From the NCBI GenBank assembly GCA_030447925.1, contig JAUJNX010000003.1, forward strand, positions 62,001-126,000: DNA of 64,000 nt, written 5' to 3'. Below are positions 7,825 through 16,150 of this stretch, one piece after another. The DNA is from Egibacteraceae bacterium (lineage in GTDB: Bacteria; Actinomycetota; Nitriliruptoria; Euzebyales; Egibacteraceae). Position numbers and translations under genes: made by a program. The notes under the pieces were generated by a model. That model saw only the letters and a program-made list of their open reading frames with translations, was not told the DNA's origin and ran no database searches. Within the stretch, counting starts at the first letter, position 1; each line of letters starts with the position of its first letter.

Positions 7825-8103
7825 ATGGCGAGCCTTCGTCAGGCCGTGCCGCTGGAAACCCGCGTGTGGGCGATGACCATGCTCGAACGTCCTGGCGGCG
7901 CTGCGGCCACGTTCGGGGCGTGGCGGGCCGACGGCGACGTCGAGCGGGTCCGCTTCAACTCCGGCGGCACCCCGGCGGTGCTGCGCGCCGCGCTCGAGCG
8001 GACCCTGGAGGAACTGGACCGGGCCGCCGAGCCGTCGATCGGGGTGGCCGCGGTGCTGTTGGTCCAGGCGCTCGTGCTCGCCGTGGTCGACGAGCGCGGC
8101 TGA
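7825..8103 (+). CDS. 92-residue hypothetical protein, first gene of GntR-controlled operon
   Basis: The protein starts MASLRQAVPLETRVWAMTMLERPGGAAATFGAWRADGDVERVRFNS and ends in a long helix (PAVLRAALERTLEELDRAAEPSIGVAAVLLVQALVLAVVDE). No family is recognised. The start codon follows the palindromic promoter by 18 bases, and the stop overlaps the next start as TGATG, so it is translated together with the gene at 8103. Confidence 0.65.
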   Translation: MASLRQAVPLETRVWAMTMLERPGGAAATFGAWRADGDVERVRFNSGGTPAVLRAALERTLEELDRAAEPSIGVAAVLLVQALVLAVVDERG

Positions 8104-8480
8104 TGCGCCCGTCTGCCCCACAGGTCCCGCCCCGCGCACCGGCGCGACGGGAGTTCGCAGTGCAAGAGCGGCGGCGGGCGTGGCGGGTCCGCCAGCACTA
8201 CCGGCCCGACCACCCGACCGTCGTCGCGCTGCTGGACCACGCGCGGCTGCTGGAGGCCGCGATGCGCGCCGCAGGCATCGCGGTCGAACCGGCCTCGGTG
8301 CTGATCAGAACCGACGGGCTCACCGTCACCGTCACCGTCCACGACACCCGCGCCGCCGCGGCCAGCACCGCACGCGCGCGGATCGGCCAGCTCGCTGCCC
8401 ACGCCGGCGTCGACCCCGACGAGCTGGGCCGGCCCGGTGACGCCACCGTCCGCCCCGGGTGGCGCCCGGCCAGTCGATGA
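8103..8480 (+). CDS. 125-residue hypothetical protein, member 1 of a small-protein family
   Basis: The core RRAWRVRQHYRPDHPTVVALLDHARLLEAAMRAAGI, a strand LTVTVTVHDT and the helix AAASTARARIGQLAAHAGV give a beta-alpha-beta-alpha order. Two other proteins of this operon (8477 and 12891) show the same layout: a tryptophan-led strand, a helix, a strand of alternating hydrophobic residues and a second helix. They look like distant paralogs. The function is unknown; the fold may be ferredoxin- or ACT-like, which is inference. Start and stop overlap both neighbours. Confidence 0.6.
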   Translation: MRPSAPQVPPRAPARREFAVQERRRAWRVRQHYRPDHPTVVALLDHARLLEAAMRAAGIAVEPASVLIRTDGLTVTVTVHDTRAAAASTARARIGQLAAHAGVDPDELGRPGDATVRPGWRPASR

Positions 8481-8836
8481 CCAGGACCGGGAGGCCGATC
8501 GCCATGTACCGACCCTGGGACGAAGACCCGCGCCCCGCCTGGCAGGTGACGACCGTGTGGGCCACCCCGCGCGGGTACCACGACGCCGACGACGCCGACC
8601 TGCTGCTCAAGACCCTGCAGGAGACCGGCCACGTCCGCGGCCAGACCCTGGACACCGCCTACGGGCGGCTGACGCTGACCATGCTCGTCCGCGCCGACGG
8701 CCCCGAACGCGCCGAGCACGCCGCGGTGCGCATCGGCGAGGTCGCCTACCACGCCTCCGGCCTCGGCCCGCTGGGCAGCAACCTGTCCAGCACCGCCACC
8801 GCCCACCCGGCGAGCACATGCGAGAAGCCAGCGTGA
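8477..8836 (+). CDS. 119-residue hypothetical protein, member 2 of the small-protein family
   Basis: The ATG at 8477 overlaps the previous stop (ATGA). The pattern is PAWQVTTVWATPRGYHD, helix DADLLLKTLQETGHVRG, strand RLTLTMLVRADGP and helix ERAEHAAVRIGEVAYHASGLGP. This parallels the proteins at 8103 and 12891. Its tail (NLSSTATAHPASTCEKPA) is unstructured. No enzyme motif is visible. Confidence 0.6.
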   Translation: MTRTGRPIAMYRPWDEDPRPAWQVTTVWATPRGYHDADDADLLLKTLQETGHVRGQTLDTAYGRLTLTMLVRADGPERAEHAAVRIGEVAYHASGLGPLGSNLSSTATAHPASTCEKPA

Positions 8837-8879
8837 CGCCGCGACAGACCCTGGCCCTCGCAGCGCTGGACGGTGATCG

Positions 8880-10238
8880 GTGACCCCCCGGGAGGATGGT
8901 GGGGCGGTGCTGTCCCCGCCACGCCAGCTCGGTGGAGGTCTGTCGCCCACGGTGTTGGCCGGCAGGCGGGCCGGGCTGGTCGAGAAGCGCCACCTGGTGC
9001 TCTCGCGCTTGCTGCGCGGGCTGGCCGACGATCGTGGCGTCGCCTTCATCGACCTGGGCACCGACGGGCGGTACCCGTTCTACGACGGCTACCCGCCGAC
9101 GGAACTCGCCGTCGCCGTGCTGGGGCGCGCTGCCCCGGCGGCGCGGCGGTACCCGTCCTCGTTCGGGCTGCCCGGGCTGCGCGAGGTCACCGCCCGGCTG
9201 CTGGACGAGCGCTACGCGGTGAGCGTGGACCCCGCGGCCGAGGTGATGGTCACCACCGGTGCGTCGCAGGTCTTCGACGCGTTGTCCCGGGTGTTCGCAG
9301 GCGAGGTGGTGCTCGTCCCCGAGTTGGCGCTGAGCACGGTCACCGCGATCGCCGCCGGCAACGGCGCCCGGGTGGTCCGCATCCCTGACGCCGCGTCGGG
9401 GCTGCCTGACGTCGACGCGGCCGACCGGCTGCTCGACGAGCTGGGGGACCCGTCGGTGCGGTTCCTGTATCTCAACTCTCCGCAGAACCCGACCGGGCAG
9501 GTCGCCGACCTGGCCTACCTGACCCGGCTGGTGGGCTGGGCCCGTCGCCGGCGGGTGCTGGTCGTGCACGACCACGACAGCTGGGCGACGGTGCACGAGC
9601 CGGGCTTGGTCGTCCCCAACGTGTTGCAGGTCCCCGGGGCCCGCGACGTCGCCGTGACGGTGCTGTCGGTCAGCAAGGAGCTGGGGCTGCCGGGGCTGCG
9701 TGTCGGGCTGGTCGCCGGCGCCGGTGAGGCGATCCGGGCGTTGCGGGTCCACAACTCGGAGTTCTGCGTGATGCTGCCCGCCTTCGCCCAGGAGGCCGCG
9801 GCCGCTGCGCTCGTGCGCTACCTCCGCGACGGCGACCGGGCAGGGGTGGACCGGCGGATCGCTGCTGCCCGCACCGCCGCGCTGGACGGCTGGCGGTCGC
9901 TGGGCTGGCCCGACGCCGCGGTGTGCGCACCGCGGGCGGGCTACAAGTTCCTGCTTGCCGTCCCGCCCGCGTTCCGCGGTGACGACGAGGTCAGCGCGGC
10001 AGAGCTGTTCGACTTCCACGTCGCGTCGCAGGCGTTCGTGAAGCTGTCCACGGCCCGGTCGTTCAACGACGACGTCGGTGGCTGGGTCCGGACCGTGCTG
10101 ATGCAACCCGCCGACGTGCTGGACGACGCCTTCACCCGCCTGCGGCGGCTCGGCGTCGCCTGGGACATGCCCATGCCCGCAGGGCTGCGCCAGCGCTACG
10201 CCGACGCGCTGTTGTCCATCGACCTGCTCGACCTGTGA
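8880..10238 (+). CDS. PLP-dependent aminotransferase, class I/II
   Basis: Fold-type I aminotransferase of up to 452 residues. RRYPSSFGLPGLREVTARLL and VMVTTGASQVFDAL supply the N-terminal cofactor region; YLNSPQNPTGQV is the NPTG motif; VVHDHDSWATV holds the aspartate for the pyridine nitrogen; and SVSKELGLPGLRVG carries the Schiff-base lysine and the conserved arginine stretch. The start may be GTG 8880 or, better spaced from GGGAGGA, GTG 8907. It is followed by a dioxygenase gene and probably acts in the same unassigned small-molecule pathway. The substrate is unknown. Confidence 0.9.
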   Translation: MTPREDGGAVLSPPRQLGGGLSPTVLAGRRAGLVEKRHLVLSRLLRGLADDRGVAFIDLGTDGRYPFYDGYPPTELAVAVLGRAAPAARRYPSSFGLPGLREVTARLLDERYAVSVDPAAEVMVTTGASQVFDALSRVFAGEVVLVPELALSTVTAIAAGNGARVVRIPDAASGLPDVDAADRLLDELGDPSVRFLYLNSPQNPTGQVADLAYLTRLVGWARRRRVLVVHDHDSWATVHEPGLVVPNVLQVPGARDVAVTVLSVSKELGLPGLRVGLVAGAGEAIRALRVHNSEFCVMLPAFAQEAAAAALVRYLRDGDRAGVDRRIAAARTAALDGWRSLGWPDAAVCAPRAGYKFLLAVPPAFRGDDEVSAAELFDFHVASQAFVKLSTARSFNDDVGGWVRTVLMQPADVLDDAFTRLRRLGVAWDMPMPAGLRQRYADALLSIDLLDL

Positions 10239-10268
10239 CCCGAGGCCCAAGGCCCGAGGGAGGATGCG

Positions 10269-10997
10269 GTGAGCACCCGCAACGACTCGACAACCGCGTT
10301 CGCGATGACCGACACCCTGACCGTCAGCGGCTTCGCCGTCGTCCCCGCGGTACTCACCTCGGGCCAGATCATCGCCGCGGTCCTGGAATGTGAGCGGCTC
10401 GAGCAGCTGCACCGGAACGGCGGCGCGGCCGGCCACCCCGACTTCAACGTCGAGGCGGCGGGCGGCGGCTTCCACGCCCAGCACCCCAGCGACGGGCCGG
10501 TGCGGGCGTATGACCGGCTCCGCAAGGTCATGCACCCGGGCCGTCACTCCGGATGGTTCGCCGAGCTCGCGCAACACCGGCTGATCGTCGACCTGGCCCG
10601 GCTGGTCTACCCCGATCCCGAACTGGTGCTGTCGGTGCTGTGGTTCAAGCCGCCGCGGATCGGGTCGGCCAAGCCGCCGCACCAAGACGCCGCGTACCTG
10701 CCCGCGGACCGGCGCGACCAGCTGTCGGTGTGGATCGCCCTGGACGACGCCACCCCCGACAACGGCTGCCTGCAGATGCTGCCCGGCTCCCACCGGCGCG
10801 GGCTGCTGCCCCACATCGGCCGGGAGCCCCAGCTGCCCGACCTCGGCGAACTGCGACCCGTCCTGGTCCCGCTCGCCGCTGGCGACGCGGTGGTGTTCAC
10901 CGCGCTGACCGCCCATGCCTCCGGGATCAACCACACCGACCGGCCGCGCCGCGCGGTGTTGTTCCGCTTCGCGCCCCGCGACGCCGCGGCCGCGTGA
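10269..10997 (+). CDS. phytanoyl-CoA dioxygenase (PhyH) family protein
   Basis: A 242-residue Fe(II)/2-oxoglutarate oxygenase of the PhyH type. PPHQDAAYL gives the H-x-D metal pair and ALTAHASGINHTD the distal histidine, with RRAVLFRFAP the likely 2-oxoglutarate-binding arginine. WIALDDATPDNGCLQMLPGSHRRGLLPH is the strongly conserved PhyH strand region. The start GTG 10269 has GGGAGG in good position. It overlaps the next gene by one base (TGATG). Members hydroxylate or halogenate diverse metabolites. With the aminotransferase and propeller protein it suggests amino-acid-derived natural-product tailoring; this is inference. Confidence 0.9.
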   Translation: MSTRNDSTTAFAMTDTLTVSGFAVVPAVLTSGQIIAAVLECERLEQLHRNGGAAGHPDFNVEAAGGGFHAQHPSDGPVRAYDRLRKVMHPGRHSGWFAELAQHRLIVDLARLVYPDPELVLSVLWFKPPRIGSAKPPHQDAAYLPADRRDQLSVWIALDDATPDNGCLQMLPGSHRRGLLPHIGREPQLPDLGELRPVLVPLAAGDAVVFTALTAHASGINHTDRPRRAVLFRFAPRDAAAA

Positions 10998-12073
10998 TGC
11001 GCGACCCCGATCTGTCGCCCGATCTGCCCGCGGTGGCCGTCGATGCGCCGGACCGGTTGACGCTGGACTGGGTCGGCTCCGATGACGACCGGCCCGGCCG
11101 GCTGCTGCTGGCCTGCGTGTACACCACCCGCTTCTCGCTGCTACGGACCTTCTGGCGAACCCCCGGCACCGGCAGCCGCGCTCCGCTGGGGACCATGCGC
11201 ACCCCCGACTTCGACCTCGGCGGCGGGCTTGTCGTGTTCGACCTCGATGCAGGTGCGGTCGTCGGCTGGGCCGCCTTCCCCGCCCCCACCACCATCGCCG
11301 TCGACCCTGATGGCTTGTGGGTCGCCCACCGCATCGGCGTCGCCCGCTACACCGCCGGGCGGCTGGACCTGCTGATCAGCCACCCCTGGTTCAACGACCT
11401 GCGCTCGGTCACCCCCACCGACGGCCGGCTGCTGGTCACAAGCTCCGGCGTCGACGCCGTCTTGGAGGTCACCCACGGCGGCACCGTCACCTGGGCCTGG
11501 TGGGCCGCCGATCACGGGTACACCCACACCCCGCTGGGCGACCGGCGCACCGTCGACCGCGACCGCGATCACCGCGGCCGCGACATCCCCACCCTGGCGC
11601 AGACCACCCACGTCAACAGCGCCGTCGGCTACGGCGATCAGGTGCTGGCCAGCCTGTTCCACCAGGGCCAAGTCGTCGCCATCGACGCCGACACCGCCGC
11701 GACCCGCCCCGTCCTGGACGGGCTGCGGGCACCGCACTCGCTGCGACGGCATATCGACGGGCTCGCCCTCGCCGACGCCGGCAACGGCCGCGCGCTGCTG
11801 CTGGACCACCACCTGCGCGTCCGCGAGGAGCTGACCGGCGGTTGGGAGTGGGTCATCGACAGCGCCGAGGTCGGCCGGTGGATTGCGGTGGTGGACAACA
11901 ACGACTGCCAGCTGGTCCTGACCCCCCGCAGCCCCTACGGCGAGCCGCAGCGCAGCATCGCCTACGACCAGGACTGGGGTGTGCGCGCCGTCCGCTGCGT
12001 TGATCAGGCGTGGCTCCACGCCACCTTCGATGTACGCACCCGCAGCCAACGCCGCGCGGGCGGCCCGACGTGA
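10997..12073 (+). CDS. beta-propeller-like protein of unknown function
   Basis: A 358-residue protein without a signal peptide. Repeated segments with a strand-turn pattern occur: GGLVVFDLDAGAVVGWAAFPAPTTIAVDPDGLWVAH, GRLLVTSSGVDAVLEV, GQVVAIDADTAATRPVLDGLRAPHSL, and ADAGNGRALLLDHHLRV. TTHVNSAVGYGDQVLASLF and HSLRRHIDGLALAD resemble the conserved histidine and asparagine positions of SMP-30/arylesterase-type propellers. This suggests a six-bladed propeller that may bind metal. Start and stop overlap both neighbours, so it belongs to the PhyH/HAD operon. Confidence 0.6.
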   Translation: MRDPDLSPDLPAVAVDAPDRLTLDWVGSDDDRPGRLLLACVYTTRFSLLRTFWRTPGTGSRAPLGTMRTPDFDLGGGLVVFDLDAGAVVGWAAFPAPTTIAVDPDGLWVAHRIGVARYTAGRLDLLISHPWFNDLRSVTPTDGRLLVTSSGVDAVLEVTHGGTVTWAWWAADHGYTHTPLGDRRTVDRDRDHRGRDIPTLAQTTHVNSAVGYGDQVLASLFHQGQVVAIDADTAATRPVLDGLRAPHSLRRHIDGLALADAGNGRALLLDHHLRVREELTGGWEWVIDSAEVGRWIAVVDNNDCQLVLTPRSPYGEPQRSIAYDQDWGVRAVRCVDQAWLHATFDVRTRSQRRAGGPT

Positions 12074-12894
12074 CCGTCGATGCGGTGCTGTTCGACCTGG
12101 ACGACACGCTGCTGCCCGACCGGGCCGCCGCCGACGCCGCGATTCTGGCCGCCGCGCACACCGCCGTCGAGCAGGCCGGAGTTGACGCGGCGGCGCTCGC
12201 GGGAGCGCTCCGCGCGCACGCCCGAGCCCTGTGGCGCAGTTCACCCACTATCGGCTACGCCCGCCAGGTGGGCATCAGCTCGTGGGAAGGGCTGTGGGCG
12301 GACCTGACCGGCGACAGCGCCGGCCTGCATGCGCTGTGCCTGTGGGCACCTGTCTACCGGACCACCGCCTGGTCACGGGCGCTGAACGAGCAGGGCGTCC
12401 ACGACGCCCGGCTGGCCGGCGAGCTGGCCGCCCGCCTGCTTGACGAGCGCGCCGCCCGCCACCAGCCCTACCCAGACACCATCCCCACCCTCGACGGGCT
12501 CGCCGGCCGCTACCCCCTCGCGGTGGTCACCAACGGCGCGCCCGCACTCCAGCGCGCCAAGCTCACCGCCGTCAGCCTCGCCCGGTACTTCACCACCGTG
12601 GTGGTGTCCGCCGACGTCGGCGCGGCCAAGCCGGACCCGGCGGTCTTCCACCAGGCACTGCGCGACCTCGGCGTCCCCGCCGAGTCGGCTGTCATGGTCG
12701 GCGACGACCTCGTCCGCGACGTCCGCGGCGGCCAGGACGCCGGCCTGCAGGCCATCTGGATCCACCGCCAACCCAACAGCGAGGAACCCCCGTACGAGCC
12801 GCGCATCACCGACCTCACACCGCTGCCCGACCTCCTGCAGCGCCCTCCCGCCGCAGCGGGGCCCCCGGACACCCCGACCGGTACTGCGTCATGA
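12070..12894 (+). CDS. HAD-superfamily hydrolase
   Basis: A 274-residue haloacid dehalogenase-like phosphatase. Motif I is DAVLFDLDDTLLPD (DLDDT), motif II VVTNGA, motif III the lysine in GAAKPDP, and motif IV MVGDDLVRDVRGGQDAG. A helical cap lies between residues ~20 and 130. The GTG start overlaps the stop of the propeller gene. HADs of this type dephosphorylate small metabolites; within the operon it could remove a phosphate from the pathway intermediate. Confidence 0.9.
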   Translation: MTVDAVLFDLDDTLLPDRAAADAAILAAAHTAVEQAGVDAAALAGALRAHARALWRSSPTIGYARQVGISSWEGLWADLTGDSAGLHALCLWAPVYRTTAWSRALNEQGVHDARLAGELAARLLDERAARHQPYPDTIPTLDGLAGRYPLAVVTNGAPALQRAKLTAVSLARYFTTVVVSADVGAAKPDPAVFHQALRDLGVPAESAVMVGDDLVRDVRGGQDAGLQAIWIHRQPNSEEPPYEPRITDLTPLPDLLQRPPAAAGPPDTPTGTAS

Positions 12895-13208
12895 CCGCTC
12901 CGCTGATGGATGCGCGACCGCTGTGGCAGGTGCGGCTTCGCTATCGCAAGGGCGACAGCCTCCACCCTCGGGAACGGCTGGCGACCGCACGCTGGCTGGA
13001 CGATGCCCTGCCCGGCGCCGGTGCGCTCGCCCCGGTCACGTCGCTGCCGCTGACCAGCGGCTGGAACGTCACGCTGCACGTCCACGCCACCACCGGCCCG
13101 GACGCCGTCGCCGTTGCCGAGGTCCTCGTGGAGGAGGTCGTCGGTGACGCACAGCGCGTCCTTGGCGACCTGGTCGAGACCAAGGTCGCCCCCGCCCAGA
13201 GAGCCTGA
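12891..13208 (+). CDS. 105-residue hypothetical protein, member 3 of the small-protein family
   Basis: Begins MTAPLMDARPLWQVRLRYRKGD, then a helix (RERLATARWLDDALPG), a strand SGWNVTLHVHATTGP and helix DAVAVAEVLVEEVVGDAQRVLGDL. The layout parallels the proteins at 8103 and 8477. Overlap with the HAD gene is four bases (ATGA). The function is unknown; repeated occurrence in one operon argues for a structural or adaptor role. Confidence 0.6.
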   Translation: MTAPLMDARPLWQVRLRYRKGDSLHPRERLATARWLDDALPGAGALAPVTSLPLTSGWNVTLHVHATTGPDAVAVAEVLVEEVVGDAQRVLGDLVETKVAPAQRA

Positions 13209-13210
13209 CC

Positions 13211-13459
13211 ATGAGCCCGCCGCAGATGCTGCGCCTCGTCCGCCTCCTGACGGTCTGCAACGTCGCCCTGGCCGCGGCGGTCCTGGTCGGCGCGCCCCGC
13301 GCGCTGCAGGTCGCGTTCGCGGCCCTCACGTGCGCGATCGCGGTCTGGGGCATCGCCCACCAAGTGGCCAGCGCCGTCCTGGCCCCCCCGAGCCGCGACC
13401 CCGGACGCGTGGAGTGCGTCGGAGTGACCGAGCTGCGCCGACGGGATCGACAGTCGTAG
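13211..13459 (+). CDS. 82-residue small membrane protein
   Basis: Two hydrophobic segments are predicted by eye: LLTVCNVALAAAVLVGA (about residues 12-28) and ALQVAFAALTCAIAVWGIAHQVASAVLA (about 31-58), followed by a charged tail ending RRRDRQS. The start lies two bases after the preceding stop. No family is recognised. Confidence 0.55.
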   Translation: MSPPQMLRLVRLLTVCNVALAAAVLVGAPRALQVAFAALTCAIAVWGIAHQVASAVLAPPSRDPGRVECVGVTELRRRDRQS

Positions 13460-13469
13460 CCGAACGCTC

Positions 13470-13859
13470 GTGGACCTGGTCCTCATCGACCGCAGCGTCC
13501 ACACGCTGCTGGCCCACTGCCACGCCCTCACCCAGCGCACCGGCGCCGACTTCGCCACCGCCGCCGACCGCGTCGTGCGGCCCTCACCGCTGGCGGTCTG
13601 GCCCGACCTGATCCTCTACCTCGACGTCGGCCCCGACACCATCGACCGCCGCAACCGCGGCAAGTTCCCCCCCGGCAGCGTCTTCACCGACCCCGACTTC
13701 AACCACGCCATCCGCGCCTACTTTGCCAGCCTCGCGAACGCGGGAACACCGCCGGTTACCTGGCTCGAGGGCAGCACCGATGCAAGACTGCTCGCCGGCT
13801 CGGCAATGGCCGCCATCTCGGCCACCGCCGCCGCGTCAGTGCACCAGGAGGGCTCGTGA
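13470..13859 (+). CDS. thymidylate/deoxynucleoside kinase-like protein lacking its P-loop
   Basis: A 129-residue product from GTG 13470. DLVLIDRSVHTLLAHCHAL is the D-R-S motif that follows strand 2 in thymidylate-kinase-like enzymes. WPDLILYLDVGPDTIDRRNRGKF is the conserved strand plus the arginine-rich lid. The usual N-terminal GxxGxGKS ATP loop is absent here and upstream, where the membrane protein lies. The gene is thus a 5'-truncated kinase or a non-ATP-binding derivative. It is tightly coupled to the next gene (GTGATG). Confidence 0.6.
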   Translation: MDLVLIDRSVHTLLAHCHALTQRTGADFATAADRVVRPSPLAVWPDLILYLDVGPDTIDRRNRGKFPPGSVFTDPDFNHAIRAYFASLANAGTPPVTWLEGSTDARLLAGSAMAAISATAAASVHQEGS

Positions 13860-14587
13860 TGCAACAGCCGCCGCTGTGGCGACGGGTCGTGTTTGTCGAC
13901 TGGCACGGCGTCTTGTCCCGGGACCCCTTCTGGTCCTCCATCCTCCAAAGCGACAGCCACCCTTTACGCAAGCGGTTGCAGGCCAAGCTCGGCGACGTGT
14001 TCGCGCAGCCGGTGTCCCACGAGTGGATGAAGGGCTGCGTGACCTCCGAGCAGATCATCGAGCAGATGGCCCTCCAGCTGCCCGACAACTACGGGGAGGA
14101 CTACCTGCGCCGACGGCTGGATGACGACTGCCGCAACATGCGGGTCAACGTCCCGCTGTTCGAGCTGCTGCACAGCATCCGCGACGGCGCTCTGGTGGTC
14201 ATCGCCACCGACAATATGGACTGCTTCAAGGAGACCTTCGAGCGCATCCGCAGCGCGCGGCGCACGTCGCGCGTAGCGGCCGAACGCCTCGCCTACTGGG
14301 GCAAGCGTTGCGACGCCATCATCTGCTCCAGCGACGTTCAAGCGCTCAAGGCCGAAGACCCAGTGGGGTTCTTCGGACCGTTCCTGGCGGAGTGGGGCCT
14401 CGACTTCAGCGACGCGGCGCTGATCGACGACCGAGCCGACAACTGCCAGGCGTTCGCCCGACAAGGGGGAACCGCGCTCCGGTACGCGATGAAGAGCGAC
14501 CACCTCCACAGCGTGGAGGAGCCGCTTCGCGACTGGCTGCGTGGGGCTGGCACGGGGGCCGTGGCGGGCATGGTGAGCGTCGGCTGA
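13859..14587 (+). CDS. HAD-like protein (possible phosphatase)
   Basis: A 242-residue protein. The start ATG 13859 has AGGAGGG seven bases upstream; GTG 13856 is an in-frame alternative. The N-terminal VVFVDWHGVLSRDPFW resembles HAD motif I (D-x-D/H-G-V-L), with histidine where the second aspartate is usual. VVIATDNMDCF corresponds to motif II, and DAALIDDRADNCQAFARQGGTALRY to motif IV. The cap region is helical. The replaced general-acid residue makes ordinary phosphatase activity uncertain. It is probably the last gene of the GntR-controlled operon. Confidence 0.7.
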   Translation: MQQPPLWRRVVFVDWHGVLSRDPFWSSILQSDSHPLRKRLQAKLGDVFAQPVSHEWMKGCVTSEQIIEQMALQLPDNYGEDYLRRRLDDDCRNMRVNVPLFELLHSIRDGALVVIATDNMDCFKETFERIRSARRTSRVAAERLAYWGKRCDAIICSSDVQALKAEDPVGFFGPFLAEWGLDFSDAALIDDRADNCQAFARQGGTALRYAMKSDHLHSVEEPLRDWLRGAGTGAVAGMVSVG

Positions 14588-14869
14588 AGGCAGGGAAGGC
14601 AGGGGTGCAGCGCCGGCGCCGAGGGCCTCACCCCCGCTAGGGTCGGCGGTCGACCGGTGCACGGGAACCGCTGACGGCCACGCCCTGGGGCACACCCCCC
14701 CGGCTGGGACGCGACCTGCGCGGGCGGCTATGCTCGGTCTCGCCGGGATTGGGCAGCTAGGGTTCCGCTCCACCGTCGTGGGGGTCTGTGACCGAGCGCT
14801 GCGGCTCTTGCTCCTGGGCAAGAGGCACCTAGGGCACAAAATGCCGGAGGGGGAAGGCACAGCCGCGGC

Positions 14870-16150
14870 ATGCGCGCTGTGTTCTGTCCCTCGTCGGTAG
14901 CGGAGGCCCGCCCGGTGCTAGCTGACCATTTCGACGCATTCCTGCTGGACCTCGACGGCGTGCTGCACGTCGGGCCAGACCCCTTGCCCGACGCCGTCGA
15001 TGCGGTAGCCCGGCTGCGTCGGAGTGGAAAAGCGTTGCGCTTTCTCACCAACGACCCCCGGCCGACGCGAGCCGAAGTCGCCCAACGGCTCACCAGGATG
15101 GGCATGGAAGCCGACATCGCGGAGATTGTCACCGCTGCGTCGGCCACAGCCGCCCACCTCCAGAAGCGGGCTGTGGCGACGGCGTATGTGGTCGGCAGCC
15201 GTGGATTACGAGAGGAGCTGCGCGGGGCCGACGTCGAGTTCGTGGCACAGGGGCAGCCAGAGGTCGTGGTCGTGGGCTGTGACGAGAGCGTCCGCTACTC
15301 GGACCTCCGACAGGCGGTGACGCTCATCACCCGCGGATCCCGGTTCATCGCGACGAATCCCGACCCCACATTCCCCACCCCGGACGGACCGTGGCCGGCG
15401 ACCGGCGCCATCCTGGCCGCGGTCACCGCCGCCACCGGTGTGCGGCCCAGGGTGATCGGTAAGCCGTCTCCGCCCATGTTCGAGGCAGCGCTCATTGGCC
15501 TTCCTCGCGGCGCGCGGGCGGCGGTGGTGGGTGACAGTGCGGACACCGACGTTCTCGGCGCACACCAGGCCGGCCTCACCGCGATCCTCATCGCCCCAGA
15601 GGCGCCGTCCAACGTCCAAGGTGGCGACCCCCGCACACCGGATGCCACCATCACCACCATGGCCGGGCTGTTTAGCCCACGAGAGCCGCTGCATCGCCCG
15701 CTGCGCTTGACGTTCCCTTGGCCGCAGGAGATCCGGCCTGGCGTCGCCGCAGTCGTGCTCGACGAGAGGGGCGACGTCCTGCTCGTGCGGCGAGCCGATA
15801 ACGGGCTCTGGGGACTGCCGTCTGGGCACGTCGAACTCGGCGAGACCATCGCCCACGCCGCCGTTCGGGAGGTGTTGGAGGAAACCGGCCTGCAGGTACG
15901 CGTGTCGAGGCTTGTGGGGGTCTACTCCGAGCCGGAGTCGCAGGTGGTCGCGTACCTCGACGGCCGGGTCTGTCAGTTCATCACCGCGTCGTTCGCCTGC
16001 ACACCCGTGGGCGGAGCCCTGCGACCGGACGGGGTCGAGGCGGTGGCCGCCCGCTTCTTCCCCGTTGGGGAGATGCCGACGGACCTGCTGCGGATGCACC
16101 CCCAGTGGCTCGCCGACGCACTCGACGGCCTGATCGGCGCGTACCGATGA
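14870..16150 (+). CDS. fusion protein: HAD-IIA phosphatase domain plus Nudix hydrolase domain
   Basis: A 426-residue two-domain protein. Residues ~20-265 are a NagD-type HAD-IIA phosphatase: DAFLLDLDGVLHVGPD, FLTNDPRPTR, GKPSPPMFEAAL, and VVGDSADTDVLGAHQAGL. Residues ~285-420 are a Nudix domain with the complete box GHVELGETIAHAAVREVLEETGL. The pair could hydrolyse a nucleotide-linked compound and then dephosphorylate the product in one polypeptide. It stands alone after a 282-bp gap, so it may have its own promoter. The substrate is unknown. Confidence 0.9.
   Translation: MRAVFCPSSVAEARPVLADHFDAFLLDLDGVLHVGPDPLPDAVDAVARLRRSGKALRFLTNDPRPTRAEVAQRLTRMGMEADIAEIVTAASATAAHLQKRAVATAYVVGSRGLREELRGADVEFVAQGQPEVVVVGCDESVRYSDLRQAVTLITRGSRFIATNPDPTFPTPDGPWPATGAILAAVTAATGVRPRVIGKPSPPMFEAALIGLPRGARAAVVGDSADTDVLGAHQAGLTAILIAPEAPSNVQGGDPRTPDATITTMAGLFSPREPLHRPLRLTFPWPQEIRPGVAAVVLDERGDVLLVRRADNGLWGLPSGHVELGETIAHAAVREVLEETGLQVRVSRLVGVYSEPESQVVAYLDGRVCQFITASFACTPVGGALRPDGVEAVAARFFPVGEMPTDLLRMHPQWLADALDGLIGAYR

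Noticed and set aside
8607-10934. A 775-codon minus-strand frame opposite the aminotransferase and PhyH genes
   Set aside because: Histidine/arginine/glutamine-rich shadow of well-supported plus-strand genes with catalytic motifs.
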